Shown here: positions 1-12,012 of the stretch, one piece after another
Layout of the letters: every line of letters starts with the position of its first letter
Numbering within the stretch: the first letter of the stretch is position 1
Assembly: GCA_021292165.1 (NCBI GenBank)
Contig: CM037877.1
Span: 124,934,402-124,998,401 of the forward strand
Reading direction: 5' to 3'
From: Shinisaurus crocodilurus
Taxonomy: Eukaryota > Chordata > Lepidosauria > Squamata > Shinisauridae
DNA: 64,000 nt
Notes under the pieces: generated by a model
The model's input: only the letters and a program-made list of their open reading frames with translations
The model's database searches: none
What the model was told of the DNA's origin: nothing
Program-made: the position numbers and the translations under genes

Positions 1-1605
1 GCCCGACATTGATTCCAATAACTCCAACGATGCTGGAAACAGTGCAGGACTCCTGGAACTCACCAGCTATGGCTCCTCCTTCGGCTAAACGCCTCGATGC
101 CCTGTACAAGGTGCGCCAAGACACGGCCAAGTTCCTTTTTTCTCACCCCTCGCCAAACTCCATAATTGTAGAGTCGGCACAGTCGAGATCGGGGAAACAA
201 CACTCTACCCCGTCCGACCCGGAAGGCAAACGCTTGGATAACTTCGGTCGCAGAGTGTACACCTCCAGTGCACTGGGCATCCGAGTTGCTGGCTATCAAG
301 CCACCATGACCAGATACCAGCTTTTCCTGTGGGAGAAAATGGGGAGTATTATCGACAGGGATGGGGACTCGGACTCGGGGACTCGACTCGTGAGTCGGAC
401 TGAGTCCCCCCTCTGACTCGGCTCGGACTCGAGTCCCAATATTTTTAATGGGACTCGAGACTCGACTCGGGACTCGAGACCAAGGACTCTTCAACATCCC
501 TGGGCTGTGCCAGAAGGAGTGGAGAGGAATGCGATCGCCGGCGAAGAGTAAGGGTGAAATTGTGATGAGACCTCACCGTTCCAGAATGGGGGGGCAAACA
601 TTTAGAAAAAATTATGTTCCTCAAATGCAACATGGATAGGTTTTAGGAAGTACAGCAAGTTTATTTTTTAAAATCATTTTCCTAAAATGCAACCTTTCAG
701 ACATTTTGGGTTTGGCTGCCTCTGCCTGCCTGTTTGGGGTTCCCTGCCTCCTCTGCCTGCCTGGTCTCTTCTTAACCAGTTCCACAGTTTGAATTGTCCA
801 AGACAAACTCTGCCTGCCTGCCTCCTTTGGGGTTCCCTGCCTCCTCTGCCTACCTGGTTATTTTGGGTTTGTCTGTCTGCCTGGTCTGTTCTTGCCAAAA
901 TCAGTGGCAGAGTTTTGAAATAAAAAGGCACACTTGTACCTAGAATTTATTTAAGCCATACATCTGAAGTAGCCTTATTTTGTTGGGGGGGAAAACCCAT
1001 TTAATAGGGACTCGTGGAGTCAGCTTTGGGAGTGACTCGTGACTCGTGAGTCACCATTTTGGACCAAGGACTCGGACTCGAGACTCGGGTCCAAGGACTC
1101 GTGACTCGACTCGTGACTCGAGACCAAGGACTCTTCAACATCCCTGATCGATTACCTACCCGATGAGAAAAGGGACCTGGCCTGCATCTTCCAAGCCGAA
1201 GCCACCAATACATCAAGGCAACAAATCCACATGGCAAGACACCAAGGGCAGATACGCCGCCATGCCTGGCTTCGATCTTCAACTTTGACTACGGAGACGA
1301 AAGCGAAGATTGAAAACCTGCCATTCGACGGGATTACCACCGATCGATGGGTTCTGAACATTGTCGAGCATGGGTACAGGATCGAGTTCGACGCCCTCCC
1401 ACCTTTTGTTGGCATCCGCACCACACAGCCATCCCCAGCGCTGCGGGAAGAGGTCGCTTCCTTGCTACACAAAGGGGCCATCCAGATGGTTCCTCCTCAC
1501 CTTGCACAGGACGGCCTCTATTCCAGGTATTTCACGGTGACAAAGAAAGATGGAGGGCTTTGACCGATCCTGGACCTACATTCAGTCAACTTCTTCATTA
1601 TTTTC
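1..1605 (+). pseudogene. DIRS-like tyrosine-recombinase retrotransposon, gag C-terminus into RT start (decayed, interrupted)
   Basis: The frame from 9 reads a gag-like stretch (LDNFGRRVYTSSALGIRVAGYQ) up to 355, and the same protein resumes after 1146 with DYLPDEKRDLACIFQAE, RRHAWLRS and KIENLPFDG. A short RT beginning follows: WVLNIVEHGYRIEFDALPPF, then LLHKGAIQMVPP and YFTVTKKDGGL. This order is what I know of DIRS1-type gag and RT. The frame ends at TGA 1561-1563, where CGA (Arg of a GGLRPILDL motif) is expected. The bases after it still read PILDLHSVNFF before a TAG, so this looks like a CpG C-to-T decay. The middle is split by a separate DNA element at 356-1146. The start lies outside the window, and no tyrosine recombinase domain is visible. 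It lies in an intron of ADGRL3 and is certainly inactive. Confidence 0.7.
356..1146. mobile_element. Non-autonomous DNA transposon with GACTCG-rich termini and a 5-bp target duplication
   Basis: The insertion splits the DIRS gag codons between SII and DYLPD. It is flanked by ATCGA at 351-355 and 1147-1151, and removing one copy restores the gag frame. It starts CAGGGATG and ends CATCCCTG, an 8-bp terminal inverted repeat. Both ends carry degenerate GACTCG/GAGTCG arrays (about 361-492 and 1009-1135). The right terminal motif (ACTCTTCAACATCCCTG) also occurs internally at 486-502, so the copy may be composite. The interior (700-900) has CTGCCTGCCT-rich repeats and no coding capacity. Five-bp duplications occur in Transib and some hAT-like groups. 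I cannot assign a superfamily. Confidence 0.65.
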
Positions 1606-3461
1606 TAGATGCTCACAGACTGACCAGTTTAACCATGTCCTTACTTATTCTGGTGCTGCAACTCCCTTAGTATATCATTTGTTCTACTTGTCCCAAGCTG
1701 AACACGATTCCCCTAATGGGAGAAGACTGAGGCAAATAAGAGTTGAGTTTTGCCTTCTCTGTGTCACATGTTGTCCTGCAATCACACATTCTAGCACTCT
1801 GACATCGGAGACTCTAAATTGGTGAGATCCTTTTATTACAGCGAATCCCACAGCATAAGCTTAATGGTTACAATCTTCAGAAATCTTATAGCTGATGGCA
1901 TTTTGCTATCGGCTCTTGAAATTGTTCCACATAAAGGTAGGGGACTGGATGTCTCTTAGGGACCAAATTCCCTGACATTCCACACCAAGGAAAGGTCCAA
2001 AGCCAATTCCAGATGCTCCTGCGACAAGGGAAGGAATCCTAGAGCCAGGCCTGACTTACCCAAACACCCCCATAGAGACCTGAACCAACCTTGCCACTGA
2101 GTTGGAACCTCCGGGTGCTGTGAGTCTTGGACTTCGGATCTGAGCAACTCCCAGCTGCTCTTCTGCCACATGTTAACAATCCATCATCTTCAATAAGCAG
2201 AGGACCTACCCGTTCCTTGAGCTTCTTCTTGCTCCTATCATAGCCAAAGAATGAGCTCAAGTGGTGAAGGATGCTAAGAACAACATTTTGTTGCCTTCCT
2301 GACAAAGGTTCAGGCAACTCTATTGTACTCCTCCCTAGCAATATGTCCCCCCCTTACATCCTATACATCTCCCTCTGCACATTTTGAATGGCTTATCAAT
2401 TATAACTGGTTTCCTGCACTTTTTTCCCCTTTCGAGTCTTGAATTCATTCTCTGGAGTGCTCATGTGCATGCTTCCTACAGTTAAGGCTGCCAAATTAGC
2501 AACCCAGAGAACCATTTTACTTTGAAGTTGCCAACTCAGCTCAGGAGGAAGCAGTAATTGGCCATTGCCCCCACTTTGGTTGCCACCTTGTGTCTCCCAG
2601 CAGTAAGGGTGTGGGAGGGCCTCCACCTGAGTACTACCTCACATCTTGCCAGCAGCTGCATCAGCAGCTTTAAAAGGGAAATGCTTCCCCAGGGTTCTAA
2701 TGCACATGGCAGGCCGCGGGGAGGGGCAGCAGTAGCAGCCTCAGCTTTCTGCTTGGCCCAAAGAGAGGCTGGAGTCAGGTAAGCTTGTCAAGCCAGTCAG
2801 TCTGGTTAGGTTCCCTGCCCACTCACCCTAATTCAGTGCAGGGAGGTGGGATCATCCTTAGAGATTATCAGCTCCAAGGCCTCGCAAAGACTTGCTCCCA
2901 AGAAAACTCCAAATTTAGGAGAGCTCTGACTCACTGACTGTGACTGTATGTACCACTTGCTTTTTCTGTTCCCTAGCTGCCTCTCCTGCCTCCCCATATG
3001 ATCAGAATAAGTGCTTTAAAAAGTTAAGGAAGCAAAGTCAAGGCATCCCAGGTGCAGCCCATGACTTTGCCCCTCCATCTCCGCCCTTCCCTCCCCCCTT
3101 CCTTGCCCATATCTCCTCCTTTGCCACAACCCCTAACCCTGATTTCTCTCTCTCTCTGCCTCTCACATTTTTCAGCTTTCTCCCAGTCTTCCCTTCCTAG
3201 TCCTTCCTTTCATTACCTGCCCCACACTGCTGATCATCCAGTCAGCTACTCAAAGAAGACTGGAAGGATCCAGTCAAAGAAGTGAAAGGATGGAAAGCTT
3301 TTACAATTAGAACAGAGATTCTAATCTGTTTTAGTGCCTTTCAGTAAGGAATGGTGGGTGTTGCAGGCTCATCATGACAACCCCCATAGCAACACCCCCA
3401 AGGAGAGGCCATAGCCACACCCATGAGCATCCACAAGAATTTTTTTCCCCAGGATCAGGGA

Positions 3462-3511
3462 TACACACACACACACACACACACACACGCACGCACGCAC
3501 GCACACACGCA
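3462..3511. repeat. (CA)n / (CGCA)n microsatellite
   Basis: A compound dinucleotide repeat: a CA run followed by CGCACGCA units and then CA again. It is in the ADGRL3 intron. Confidence 0.95.
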
Positions 3512-3832
3512 CTATAATATATACATACAAAATCTAAATAGATATCTAAACACATAAAACAAGCTTTATATTATACTGAAAAAATATCTTCAGATTGCTT
3601 TGGTATCTTTTCAGTTGAAATTGCTCTAAAAAAAATTGTATCATCCAATGTTCTCAGAAACAATAAGAAACAATGGTTTGTTCTTACAACGATGGCTTGT
3701 CATGTCATCCAGACCTGGGAGAGCCCTCTCATCGTTGTTTCTGCAGAAATACCACAGAGCCGCATGGCCGGAGAGGGAAAATCTGCAGCTGCTCTATCCC
3801 CCAGCTGTTCTATCCCCCAAGTCTGTCTAGCA

Positions 3833-3936
3833 CAGTGTTCTCCAACCTTGGGTCCCCAGATGTTTTTGGCCTACAACTGGGCATGCTGGGAGTTGTAGGC
3901 CAAAAACATCTGGGGACCCAAGGTTGGAGAACACTG
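3833..3936. mobile_element. Perfectly palindromic hAT-type MITE with an 8-bp target duplication
   Basis: Two 46-bp arms (3833-3878 and 3891-3936) are exact reverse complements around a 12-nt centre (GGGCATGCTGGG). The ends are CAGTGTTCTCCAACC and its complement. GTCTAGCA flanks the element on both sides (3825-3832 and 3937-3944), an exact 8-bp duplication typical of hAT transposition. Nothing is encoded. As part of an intron it would be transcribed into a long perfect hairpin. A half copy of the same family is at 16533. Confidence 0.9.
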
Positions 3937-5493
3937 GTCTAGCAACACACATGTTGACGCTAGACTCGCTGTTACAGGCTGCCATCTCATCCCAGCCCCC
4001 TCCAAATCTGGACATTGGCTCAGTGGGTTGGTGTGGATGTCCTTCGTGGATCGTGACCTGGGACATTCGCGCAGCAACATAGAGCATTCCGAGAGATGCA
4101 TGCACCTGTAACTCTTGAAGGTGCAGCGGCCTGAGTGATTGGGGCGGAGGGGAGGGTTCCATCTGAAATCTGGGATTCCATGTTATCCAGCACGCAAGCA
4201 CACTCACATAGCGCTATCACAATTTATTTTCCCTAGCAATGAAAGCAATATAGGGCGCAGCATATTTCCTTTCTGTACTTTGCCAATAAAGTCTGCTTTG
4301 GGGAAATAAAAGGTGTTTCCTGAAGCAGGAAAGCATTTTTCTCTGCAGCGGAGGTGGTGGCAGGCAGAGGAGTGGGTTGCCCTTGTGCTTGGGTGGGGGC
4401 AACAGGAATAAGCTCCATACTGCACTGCTGGAGTAAGGAGAGGTCTTGGGGAGGAGAGGGTCGTGAACAAAACTCCTTGGACATGAGGAGGGTAGCAGGA
4501 ATGGTGGTGCTGGAGGGGCCCCTTTTTTCAGCAGGGGGGGAGGAGGGGTGGGGGTTGAGAAGTGGAGGAAGTGCCATGTGACACCAGGCAGGCGAGGGGG
4601 GAGGAGGTGGGGGAAGGTGGCTGTCTCCTATCAAAGATGGGCAGTAAGGAGGAAGGGGGGCAAAAGGGGCCTCGGCAAAAGGGGGTTGTCATGATGAGCA
4701 TCTGTACTGCAACATCCACACATAAGCATGCATTCCATCATCCAACACCACGAGGAACGGTTGGGGAGGAAACTAGGCTTCTCACTGGATGGGAGATGGT
4801 GCGCAACGGCTGCTGCAGGTGCTGAGGCTGCAGCCGCGTGTTTCGTTAGGGGTGCTGGGGGGGAGGGATGGATTGGGGCATGGCAAAACTGGCTGGTGCA
4901 CGGTGCGGGGGTCAGGAGGGTGGAGCTGCGGCTCATGCCAGAAGCGCTGGTGGGGCGTGAAGGGAGGATGGGGGGAGATGCTTTTCCACGTGTCCGTGAT
5001 GAAGGAAGCAGGGAGAAAGCTGCTCATGCCACGGGCAGGGATGTGCTGGGGCAGGATGATGACAAGCAGTGATCGCTGTTTCTGCTGGCTTCCCGAGGTA
5101 GATGGTCTAGGAGGCAGAAAGGAGAGCGACTGGGTGACAGGTACAGAGTCTTATTCTGCTGGATTTACAACAGTCTCCTAAGAGGCAGAAAGGCAGTCAT
5201 AATTGCTAGCAGTGGGGAGGAATGGAAAATGGCACTGGGTTTTTGGGTAGGATCTGTTGTCACTGAGGATGATGAAAAGATTTAAATGCTTCCAGTACCC
5301 TAAGGTGCAGCTGAATGCCTCTGGAAGACAATGAAAGAGTTGGTTGACTTCGTTCACTATAAATTCATCCTCTCCTTCTTATCTTCTATCTGTCCAGCCA
5401 AATAACACTACCAAATAACCTCCCTGATCCAAACCAACTCCAGAAATCCTCAGCACCTCTTCCGCAGCAAGAAATAGAATGTAAACATTTAAT

Positions 5494-5733
5494 GAGACCC
5501 AGTGTGGCATAGTGGTTAGAGTGTTGGACTGGGATTCGGGAGATCCGGGTTCTAGTCCTCGCTCAGCCATGAAGCTCACTGGGTGACTTTGGGCCAGTCA
5601 CTGACTCTCAGCCTAACCTACCTCACAGGGTTGTTGTGAGGATAACATGGAGAGGAGGAGGAGGATTATGTAAGCCGCCTTGGGTTACTTGCAGGAAAAA
5701 AGGCGGGGTATAAATATAATAAATAAATAAATA
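5494..5733 (+). mobile_element. tRNA-derived SINE (MIR/CORE-SINE-like) with L2-type tail
   Basis: The head (CAGTGTGGCATAGTGGTTAG, then GGTTCTAGTCC) resembles tRNA A and B boxes. The middle (GTGACTTTGGGCCAGTCAC, CCTACCTCACAGGGTTGTTG) is the MIR-like core. The end, TATAAATATAATAAATAAAT, is nearly the same as the 3' end of the L2 at 46.3-49.5 kb, suggesting mobilisation by L2 machinery. Confidence 0.85.
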
Positions 5734-6517
5734 GAGTCGAGGCGGCGGAGAGCCGGACCCCCCCCCCCAGGTTCATGAACACCTCTATGCCGACCCCATT
5801 TTTAGGGTGTTTCTAACTACAAATATTTGCTATATTTGTTCAACAAATATTTGTTATGTATTTTATATCCAACAATATTTTATATTTGACATGATTTAAT
5901 AATTGACGTATAACAGTATTAAATATTTGACAATATTCATTAGGTGACATGCAATATTTGTCAGTACTGGACAGTATTTGGTCAATGTAATGAAATGAAA
6001 TGTAATATTTTACTGTACTAGACAGTAGACATACTGTGACATTGTGTAGTTGAGTTTTTAATCGATAATATGCAGTGGTATTTAGTGTTTGACAGTTGAG
6101 AGCTCATAACATTTCCCATATGATACCTGCCAAAATCAAAACAAGACATACCATTCTAAAACACTCAAATTTTGAGACAAAATTTCACATTAAACATTGA
6201 TAATTTGAATTTCAGGTTTGAAATGGCACATTCAAAATGTGAATGGTGAAATTGGGTTGTTGGTGGAATTTGGAATCTTCTATGAATATGCAGATCCAGT
6301 ATAAAGTCAATGTGATTACTGAGGGTTAGAAATGAACATTTGTCTGGTCAAAAAGATTTGATCAAATATTGTAAAATAATGCTGAAATATATTTAAAGCT
6401 TTAACCTTTTAGGAACAATTAAGAAAATAATAATCTTATAGTTTGATACTTATGCCAATTACAAAAATGAAATTAGATCGCTGTTGTGAAAAAATGCCTA
6501 ACTTTAAAAAACACCCA

Positions 6518-6728
6518 TAATGACTTATTTATTTCATTACATTTTTATTCCATGTTTCCCCCAAGGAATTCGTAATCCTTTCCTGCCATCCCCACTTTAT
6601 CCTCACAACAACCCTGTAGAGGAGGTCAGGCTGAGACTAGGCTGTGACTGCCCAATGTTACCTAATAAGCTTGATAGCTGAGTGAGAATTTCAACCTGGG
6701 TCTCTCTGATCCTAGTCCAACACTACCC
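6518..6728 (-). mobile_element. Diverged copy of the same SINE, antisense
   Basis: The reverse complement shows the core (TCACAACAACCCTGTAGAGG in antisense), the tRNA-like head and the AT-rich tail. It is more diverged than the copy at 5494. Confidence 0.75.
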
Positions 6729-6925
6729 AGTAGGCAAGTGGCCTTTGCCACTCGTGACTGCTTATGATCCTGTTTTCAGATGCCTGCAGATACAGCAGGG
6801 GTCAATGGGAGAAACTTTTCCCCTGGCTGCTGCAGCTGCAGGGCTAGGGGACAAGCTGCCCTTGCTGATAAATAACACCATAATGAGATTAAAAAGGTAA
6901 ACTATATAGAGTGGCATTCTTGGAA

Positions 6926-7089
6926 TACCGCATTTTTCGCTCCATAAGACGCACCGGACCATAAGACGCACTTACTGTATGGTACAAAAAAATCAAAAAA
7001 AAAAATCAGCTGAGAGGCGGGGGCTTCCCCCGCCCCACCCAGGAGTCCTCCGCTCTTCCGGACCAGCAGAGGAAAGTAAAAAATAAATA

Positions 7090-7121
<32 letters not shown>

Positions 7122-7209
7122 TACTATATTCACTCCATAGGACGCACAGACATTTCCACCTAGTTTTTTTGGGGGGTAAAGTGCGTCTTATGGAGCGAAA
7201 AATACGGTA
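6926..7209. mobile_element. MITE with 29-bp TIRs (TACCGTATTTTTCGCTCC type)
   Basis: The left end 6926-6954 and the right end 7181-7209 are near-perfect inverted repeats reading TACCG(C/T)ATTTTTCGCTCC followed by ATAAGACGCAC. The interior holds GC-rich arms and a (TA)n tract at about 7093-7121. Termini beginning TA suggest a Tc1/mariner-like TA target, which is inference. A partial copy is at 52098-52217. Confidence 0.85.
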
Positions 7210-7979
7210 TTTGTCAATATTTGACAATGGTAGTCAATTGGCCATATTTGACCAATCAACTGACCAACGTTACTAAGCACATCTTTGCATCTCCTTTTTT
7301 CAAGTGTAAACACTGCAGGGGTGCTGTGGTGTCTTGCTTTTTTGCTATCCGTACGTACCCCTTGAAAATGTCAGGTTGGCAATGACTAGCAGAGAGACCT
7401 TCGGCTGTTTGGATTTGGCAAATTAAAAGTGTAGCTTGGGCTAACTTGCATACTAGAGATGCAAACATCAATAGAGGCTCTCACTCAGTGCTAGAATACA
7501 TGCTTTGTATTAATTTTCAGTCTCTACTTATAGCTCTGAGGTAGCAAGCAGGGCTCTCCTGCCTGACACCTTGAAAATGTCTGTCAGTCAGAAAGGGGGG
7601 ATGGGCTAATGGGTTTATAGCAGTGAGCAGCCCTAAGAAAGCCACTATTAATATTTTATTTGTTCAAAGAAGCAGTGCCACTGACAATACCTTCCGCAAC
7701 AGTAGCACTGTTGTTACAACTAGAGCTTTTTCAGTTGACCAGCCTCGGGACCCATGGTCCTTTTGCAGAGACTGAGATGTTATGCTGGTCTTCCTCCTAC
7801 CAAGCATACTGGCTTCCTGCTGGCTTCCACCATAATCTGTTCAAACAATGTAACAAGAGAATAAATGACTGTTTATAAAATTAAAAATAGGGAGACATCT
7901 GATAAAAATAGAGAAAAATCATGCTCCAGAAAGTCAGTAAAATAATTACCGTAACAGTTTGACCTCTTCTTCACAATCC

Positions 7980-9010
7980 TGTAAAAAACCATCAGAGAGG
8001 GAGAAGGCGAGCCTCCCTAGTTCTAAAGCCTAGATGCAGCCACAAACAAGGCTCTCTTCTGTGCCCCTCCCAATGCACCTCAGATATTGGTGGAACATGA
8101 ATTTATCTTTGAATAAATTCATATGAGAGGCGACAGTCCTTAGGTATTCCAGTCCTAAGCACGTTGAACCCAAGAAATAGACCAGCTGTACTTTCTGGAC
8201 GCTTTTGAAAGGCAGCCCCACACAGAGTGCATATCAGATCTGGATGTAACTAAGGAATGTGTCACTGTGGCTGGATCTGTCCTCTCTAGGAACAGGCACA
8301 GTTCTTGGACATCCAGGACCAAAGCTGGGTCCAAGCTGTAAACCTCATTTTTAACACAGAATAAATCCCTATCTCTGGATCACCACTTCTACCAACCACG
8401 AGCATCCTTTGTCTTATCTGAATTAAGCTCTATCTTGGTTGCTCCCATCCAGCCCTTTACTGACCTCAACACTTCTATAGTCTCCCTGGCTTGCAAAAGA
8501 GAGATAGAGTTGGATGTCATCAGCATATTGGGTGACAATACATTCCAAATCCCCGGGAAACCTTTCCCAGAAGTTTTGCATGGGTGGTAAGATGGAACTC
8601 TTTGGTACACAAATAGGACAGCCTCCCCCAACCTGGTGCCCTCCACATGTGTTGAATGACAATTCTCATCATCCCCAGATGGGATGGTGAAAGTTGTAGT
8701 CCAACACATCTGGAGGACACCAGATTGAGGGAGGCTGCCATAAGCCTTTGAACAGCAGTACCTTCTTCACAAACTGCCCCTCTAGGAAAGAATGAAACCA
8801 CCACAGAACTATGCCTCTAGTCACAGCCAGCTGATCAAGAAGGATACCATGGTTGATGATATTAAAAACCACTCAAAGGTTCAACAGAATCAACTGTCTA
8901 GTTCCTTGGGTCGTTCCCTAGGGTGATCAAGGCCAGCTCCATCCCATGACTAGGCCTGAATCCAGTCCGTAAAGCCTGACTGAAATGGATCTAGATAATT
9001 CTCCAAAAAT
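7980..9010 (-). pseudogene. Old L2-clade LINE fragment (RT), antisense
   Basis: On the minus strand, in several frames, one reads FNIINHGILLDQL, WWFHSFLEGQF, QYADDIQLYLS and LNSDKT. These match the order of RT motifs in the L2 at 46.3-49.5 kb (FDTVDHGILLDRL, WFRSFLSGRY, QYADDMQLYL, LNPDKT). Frameshifts and stops are frequent. A palindromic MITE (8620-8735) interrupts it between the fingers and YADD motifs. It is a dead fragment. Confidence 0.75.
8620..8735. mobile_element. Diverged palindromic MITE inside the L2 fragment
   Basis: The left arm (CCCAACCTGGTGCCCTCCAC) and the right arm (TCTGGAGGACACCAGATTGAGG) are imperfect inverted repeats around CATCATCCCCAGATGGGATGG. The inner motif ATGTGTTG...TTGTAGTCCAACACATCTGGAGG is of the same general kind as the elements at 3833 and 36150, but older. 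No clear target duplication was found. Confidence 0.65.
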
Positions 9011-10570
9011 GGAAGATGGCCAGAAATTATCCAACCACTTAATGGAAGCATTTTTGATACTGTAGATATGCTGCTAAAATTCAGGCTTTGCTGCTCCTTA
9101 TTTTTTAAAACAACTAAGTAAAATATTTGGAAGTTGGCAATTGGATGTTGAATTCACAAATCTTTGTTATTTTATTCATTAGAATTCCAGAGTGCAATGA
9201 TACCACCATCCTAGAATAGTGTTGCACTAAGATGGCGGCATAAAATATTTAATAAAACACAAAACTTCAGGTCCAATACAATTCTTCCTCAATAAACAAG
9301 CATTAAGTTTGTTTGATGAGCACACAATAAATGCCTTGTGTAGAAATATAAATGCAGCAAATCTTTAGAAGTGTGTGTATGCCATAGCTCCTCTTGTATT
9401 CCTTTTGCCAGATATAACTCCCACTTTAGCATTCTTGATTTCTGTGTAATGTTCAAAAGAATTATTCTTAACTTCTGCTGATTGTATATTAAAAAGTGTT
9501 TAAAATCTGCCCAATTAGGTAAAATAATGTAAAGATGCATTGATTGGATACAATGACTTATCAGCATCCCCCCCCCCCCCCCGCTTCACTTGACACAGAG
9601 TTTGGCCATTTTGGATACAAAAATCTTTAGAAAATGTCACAACTGCAGTTCAAGGACAAGGGAAAGCTCCACTGCTGAATGTTGCATGCTTTCATTCAGA
9701 GATTGATATATGAGAGGTTTTTTAAAAAGTTTTTGGATCTTTTTTCTTGTAGTGTTGTTGCTAGGAATGCTATGCTGGCATGAAATATTAATTAGACATG
9801 ACAAGAAGCATAGAGTAAGGGGGAAATGTGTGGAGGCCACAGAAGAGAAGAGCCCTCTGCAGAGAGTGCCTCTGTGTTTTCAAGCACATTGCGATCGCTG
9901 CAGTCCTCTACTCCCCAGTAGCTACTACAGCAGAGCTGGACAGGAGAAAATCCCCTTTCTATCACTTCTAGGCACAAGAATATGCCAGCCTTAAACTATC
10001 CCCCAGCTTGATGGGTTGCAACACCATTTCTTCCACTGAGAAGTTCCTTGGGCAGCACTCTGGCATTCAGAGTTTTCCATGTGCCAAATCCTGTTTGATT
10101 GTATGCTATTTCCTTTTCCCTTTTTTTCAATATATATTTTTTCAATAAGAACATTCTTTGTTCTTAACATGTTTTTGTTTACTGTCTTAAGGCACAATCT
10201 GTTGGAGCATTATCTTATGCAAGCCCCATTCAAATGTACAATATTATCTCTATCAGTGCACAATAGATCCTGGTTGAATTGTGCCTTTATGTAATTTTTG
10301 GAGCTTACCCATGTACTAATAATAGAGATAAGAAATATATCTCTATATATTTCACAGAGATAAGAAATATAGTTCTTTTTCAGCAGTTCTTTCCTACTCT
10401 GTGTGTAGCATTCCTTGCTACCCAGACATTCAGAAAAATATGTACACTTCATCCCCAGTTAGTCTGATCCTCCAGGTTTTGGCCCACCATGATGGAATCT
10501 ACTAACAGTTCCTTTCTCTTTATACTTCCATTGCTTATATCAATCTTCTCTTAGATTTTTCTCTATAGAG

Positions 10571-10945
10571 CTGGGGTGGGGAACCTCTTTCAGCCCAAGG
10601 GCTGAATTCAATTTCAGAGAAGCTCCAGTGGTGGGGTGGGGTGAAAGCCTGGGGCCAAAATACAAATAAAATTCTGAGGCCAAAATACAAATAAAGGGCT
10701 GGTGCCAAAATACAAATAAAAACAAAGGGCTGGGGCCAAAATACAAATAAAATTCTGGCTTTAAGCTATTCCTGCTGGTAACCAAGCAATACGAGAGGCA
10801 TTTCAACTTTTTTTTTTGAATGGGGAAAACACTGCACAAAAGCTGAGAAACCACCAAACAACTAGTGATTGGAGGGGGGGGCAAGAGGAAAGAGGTCGTG
10901 GCCAACTGGGGAATGCTGGAGGGCCAGATTGGGACCCCATCCCTG
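10571..10945. mobile_element. hAT-type non-autonomous element with an 8-bp target duplication
   Basis: The exact 8-bp duplication CTATAGAG flanks it at 10563-10570 and 10946-10953. The ends CTGGGGTGGGGAACC and GGGACCCCATCCCTG are imperfect inverted repeats of a CAGGGGTGGGGAACC-type hAT terminus. Inside, 10650-10760 carries about four copies of a GGGGCCAAAATACAAATAAA-containing unit, a small internal tandem array. No coding sequence. Confidence 0.85.
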
Positions 10946-12012
10946 CTATAGAGTTGACACACAACATGACAGACCATGGTGGCTTATTTAACCCATGATG
11001 AGGCTATGGTGCGTGTGGCCTCCATTTTGAATATGCAGTCCCTGCTCAGGGTTTGTTGTTGTGTCATCCAAAGCCAGCAAGCATGGGTTATGTGAAGGTT
11101 AAACAACCCTCACTCGCCAGGTTCACATAACATGACAACCCCCAAGCCCCTACAGGCACCAGGGCTCATCATGGTTAAATACCCTATAACAAGCTGTGGT
11201 GTGCATTTTGATGCTCCTGGTTGTTGCGAGTTACTGTATAAACTTATGAACTTCTTTAGAGACAAGATGACCCGTCATCCAGCCTTTGACTAATTAGCAT
11301 GGTAAATGAACAATGATTTAGCCACTTACCAGATGGATGGTTGTCTCTGTAAAAAGAAAGGGAGCGTAAATGCAGATGGGAAACCACAATATCCAAGTAT
11401 TGACATCCTGTCCATATATCCTAGCACACCCTGTCCTAGGGGAGACCCCCTCTTGTAGAAGTACAGATTCACTCTGTCACATCATTTTATTATTATTTTA
11501 AGCAGCCTTCATTGCATTGTCTGATATCAATAAACTTCCAAAATGGAATTGAAAAGAGCCAAAGAGCAATCTTTATTGGGACTGTAACAGTAGACCTCAA
11601 AGCCTGGCGGAAAATCATGACTAACACGTAGTGAATGTTAAATGTGCCATTTTATGTTGGTCACAATCATAATATTTGTTTGGGTTTTCCTTTAGTTTTT
11701 TTCACTGTGGAGAGAATGTGATCATCTTTTTTATGTAGCAAGGATGCTGAATGTCTCTTCAATTTACACTCTGAGCAGTTGGTTGGAGACATCCTGGAGG
11801 GTTGATTTAGCATCACTCCAATCCATTTTTGTTTTCATTGACAGTGGCATCTGTGCTTTGGCGGCATTTAGCTTGCCAGTTGAATTAGATGGCTGCTTTT
11901 AATCAGGACTATTGAAATTGTTGTCAGTCTGAATGTTTTCTTTTTTTTAATCACATTTGCCTGATTGACTTTTTTTGCTTTTTTCCTCTGTCTTTCTATT
12001 GGGCTGCTCCAG

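Larger units (their letters stand above)
1..12012 (+). other. ADGRL3: ADGRL3 intron upstream of the cassette exon
   Basis: No exon of the seven-transmembrane region or of the proximal cytoplasmic tail was found here, so the preceding exon must lie outside the window. Apart from the elements listed separately I see nothing coding. 1606-3460 and 3945-5490 are unique-looking, the latter rich in G tracts and short GGGGAGGAGG runs. 5740-6515 and 7210-7300 are AT-rich with many degenerate ATATTTGACAATATT-like motifs, and look like one older AT-rich block split by younger insertions. 7300-7980, 9010-10560 (with a C-run near 9567-9583) and 10955-12012 show no recognisable feature. Confidence 0.7.

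Noticed and set aside
1840..2350. Possible antisense LTR (TTTTATTACAGC followed by mixed sequence)
   Set aside because: No TG...CA boundaries, duplication or second copy could be found by eye.
5511..5580. tRNA-like head with A/B-box-like sequence
   Set aside because: It is the promoter part of a SINE, and is repeated at 34664 and 50318, so it is not a functional tRNA gene.
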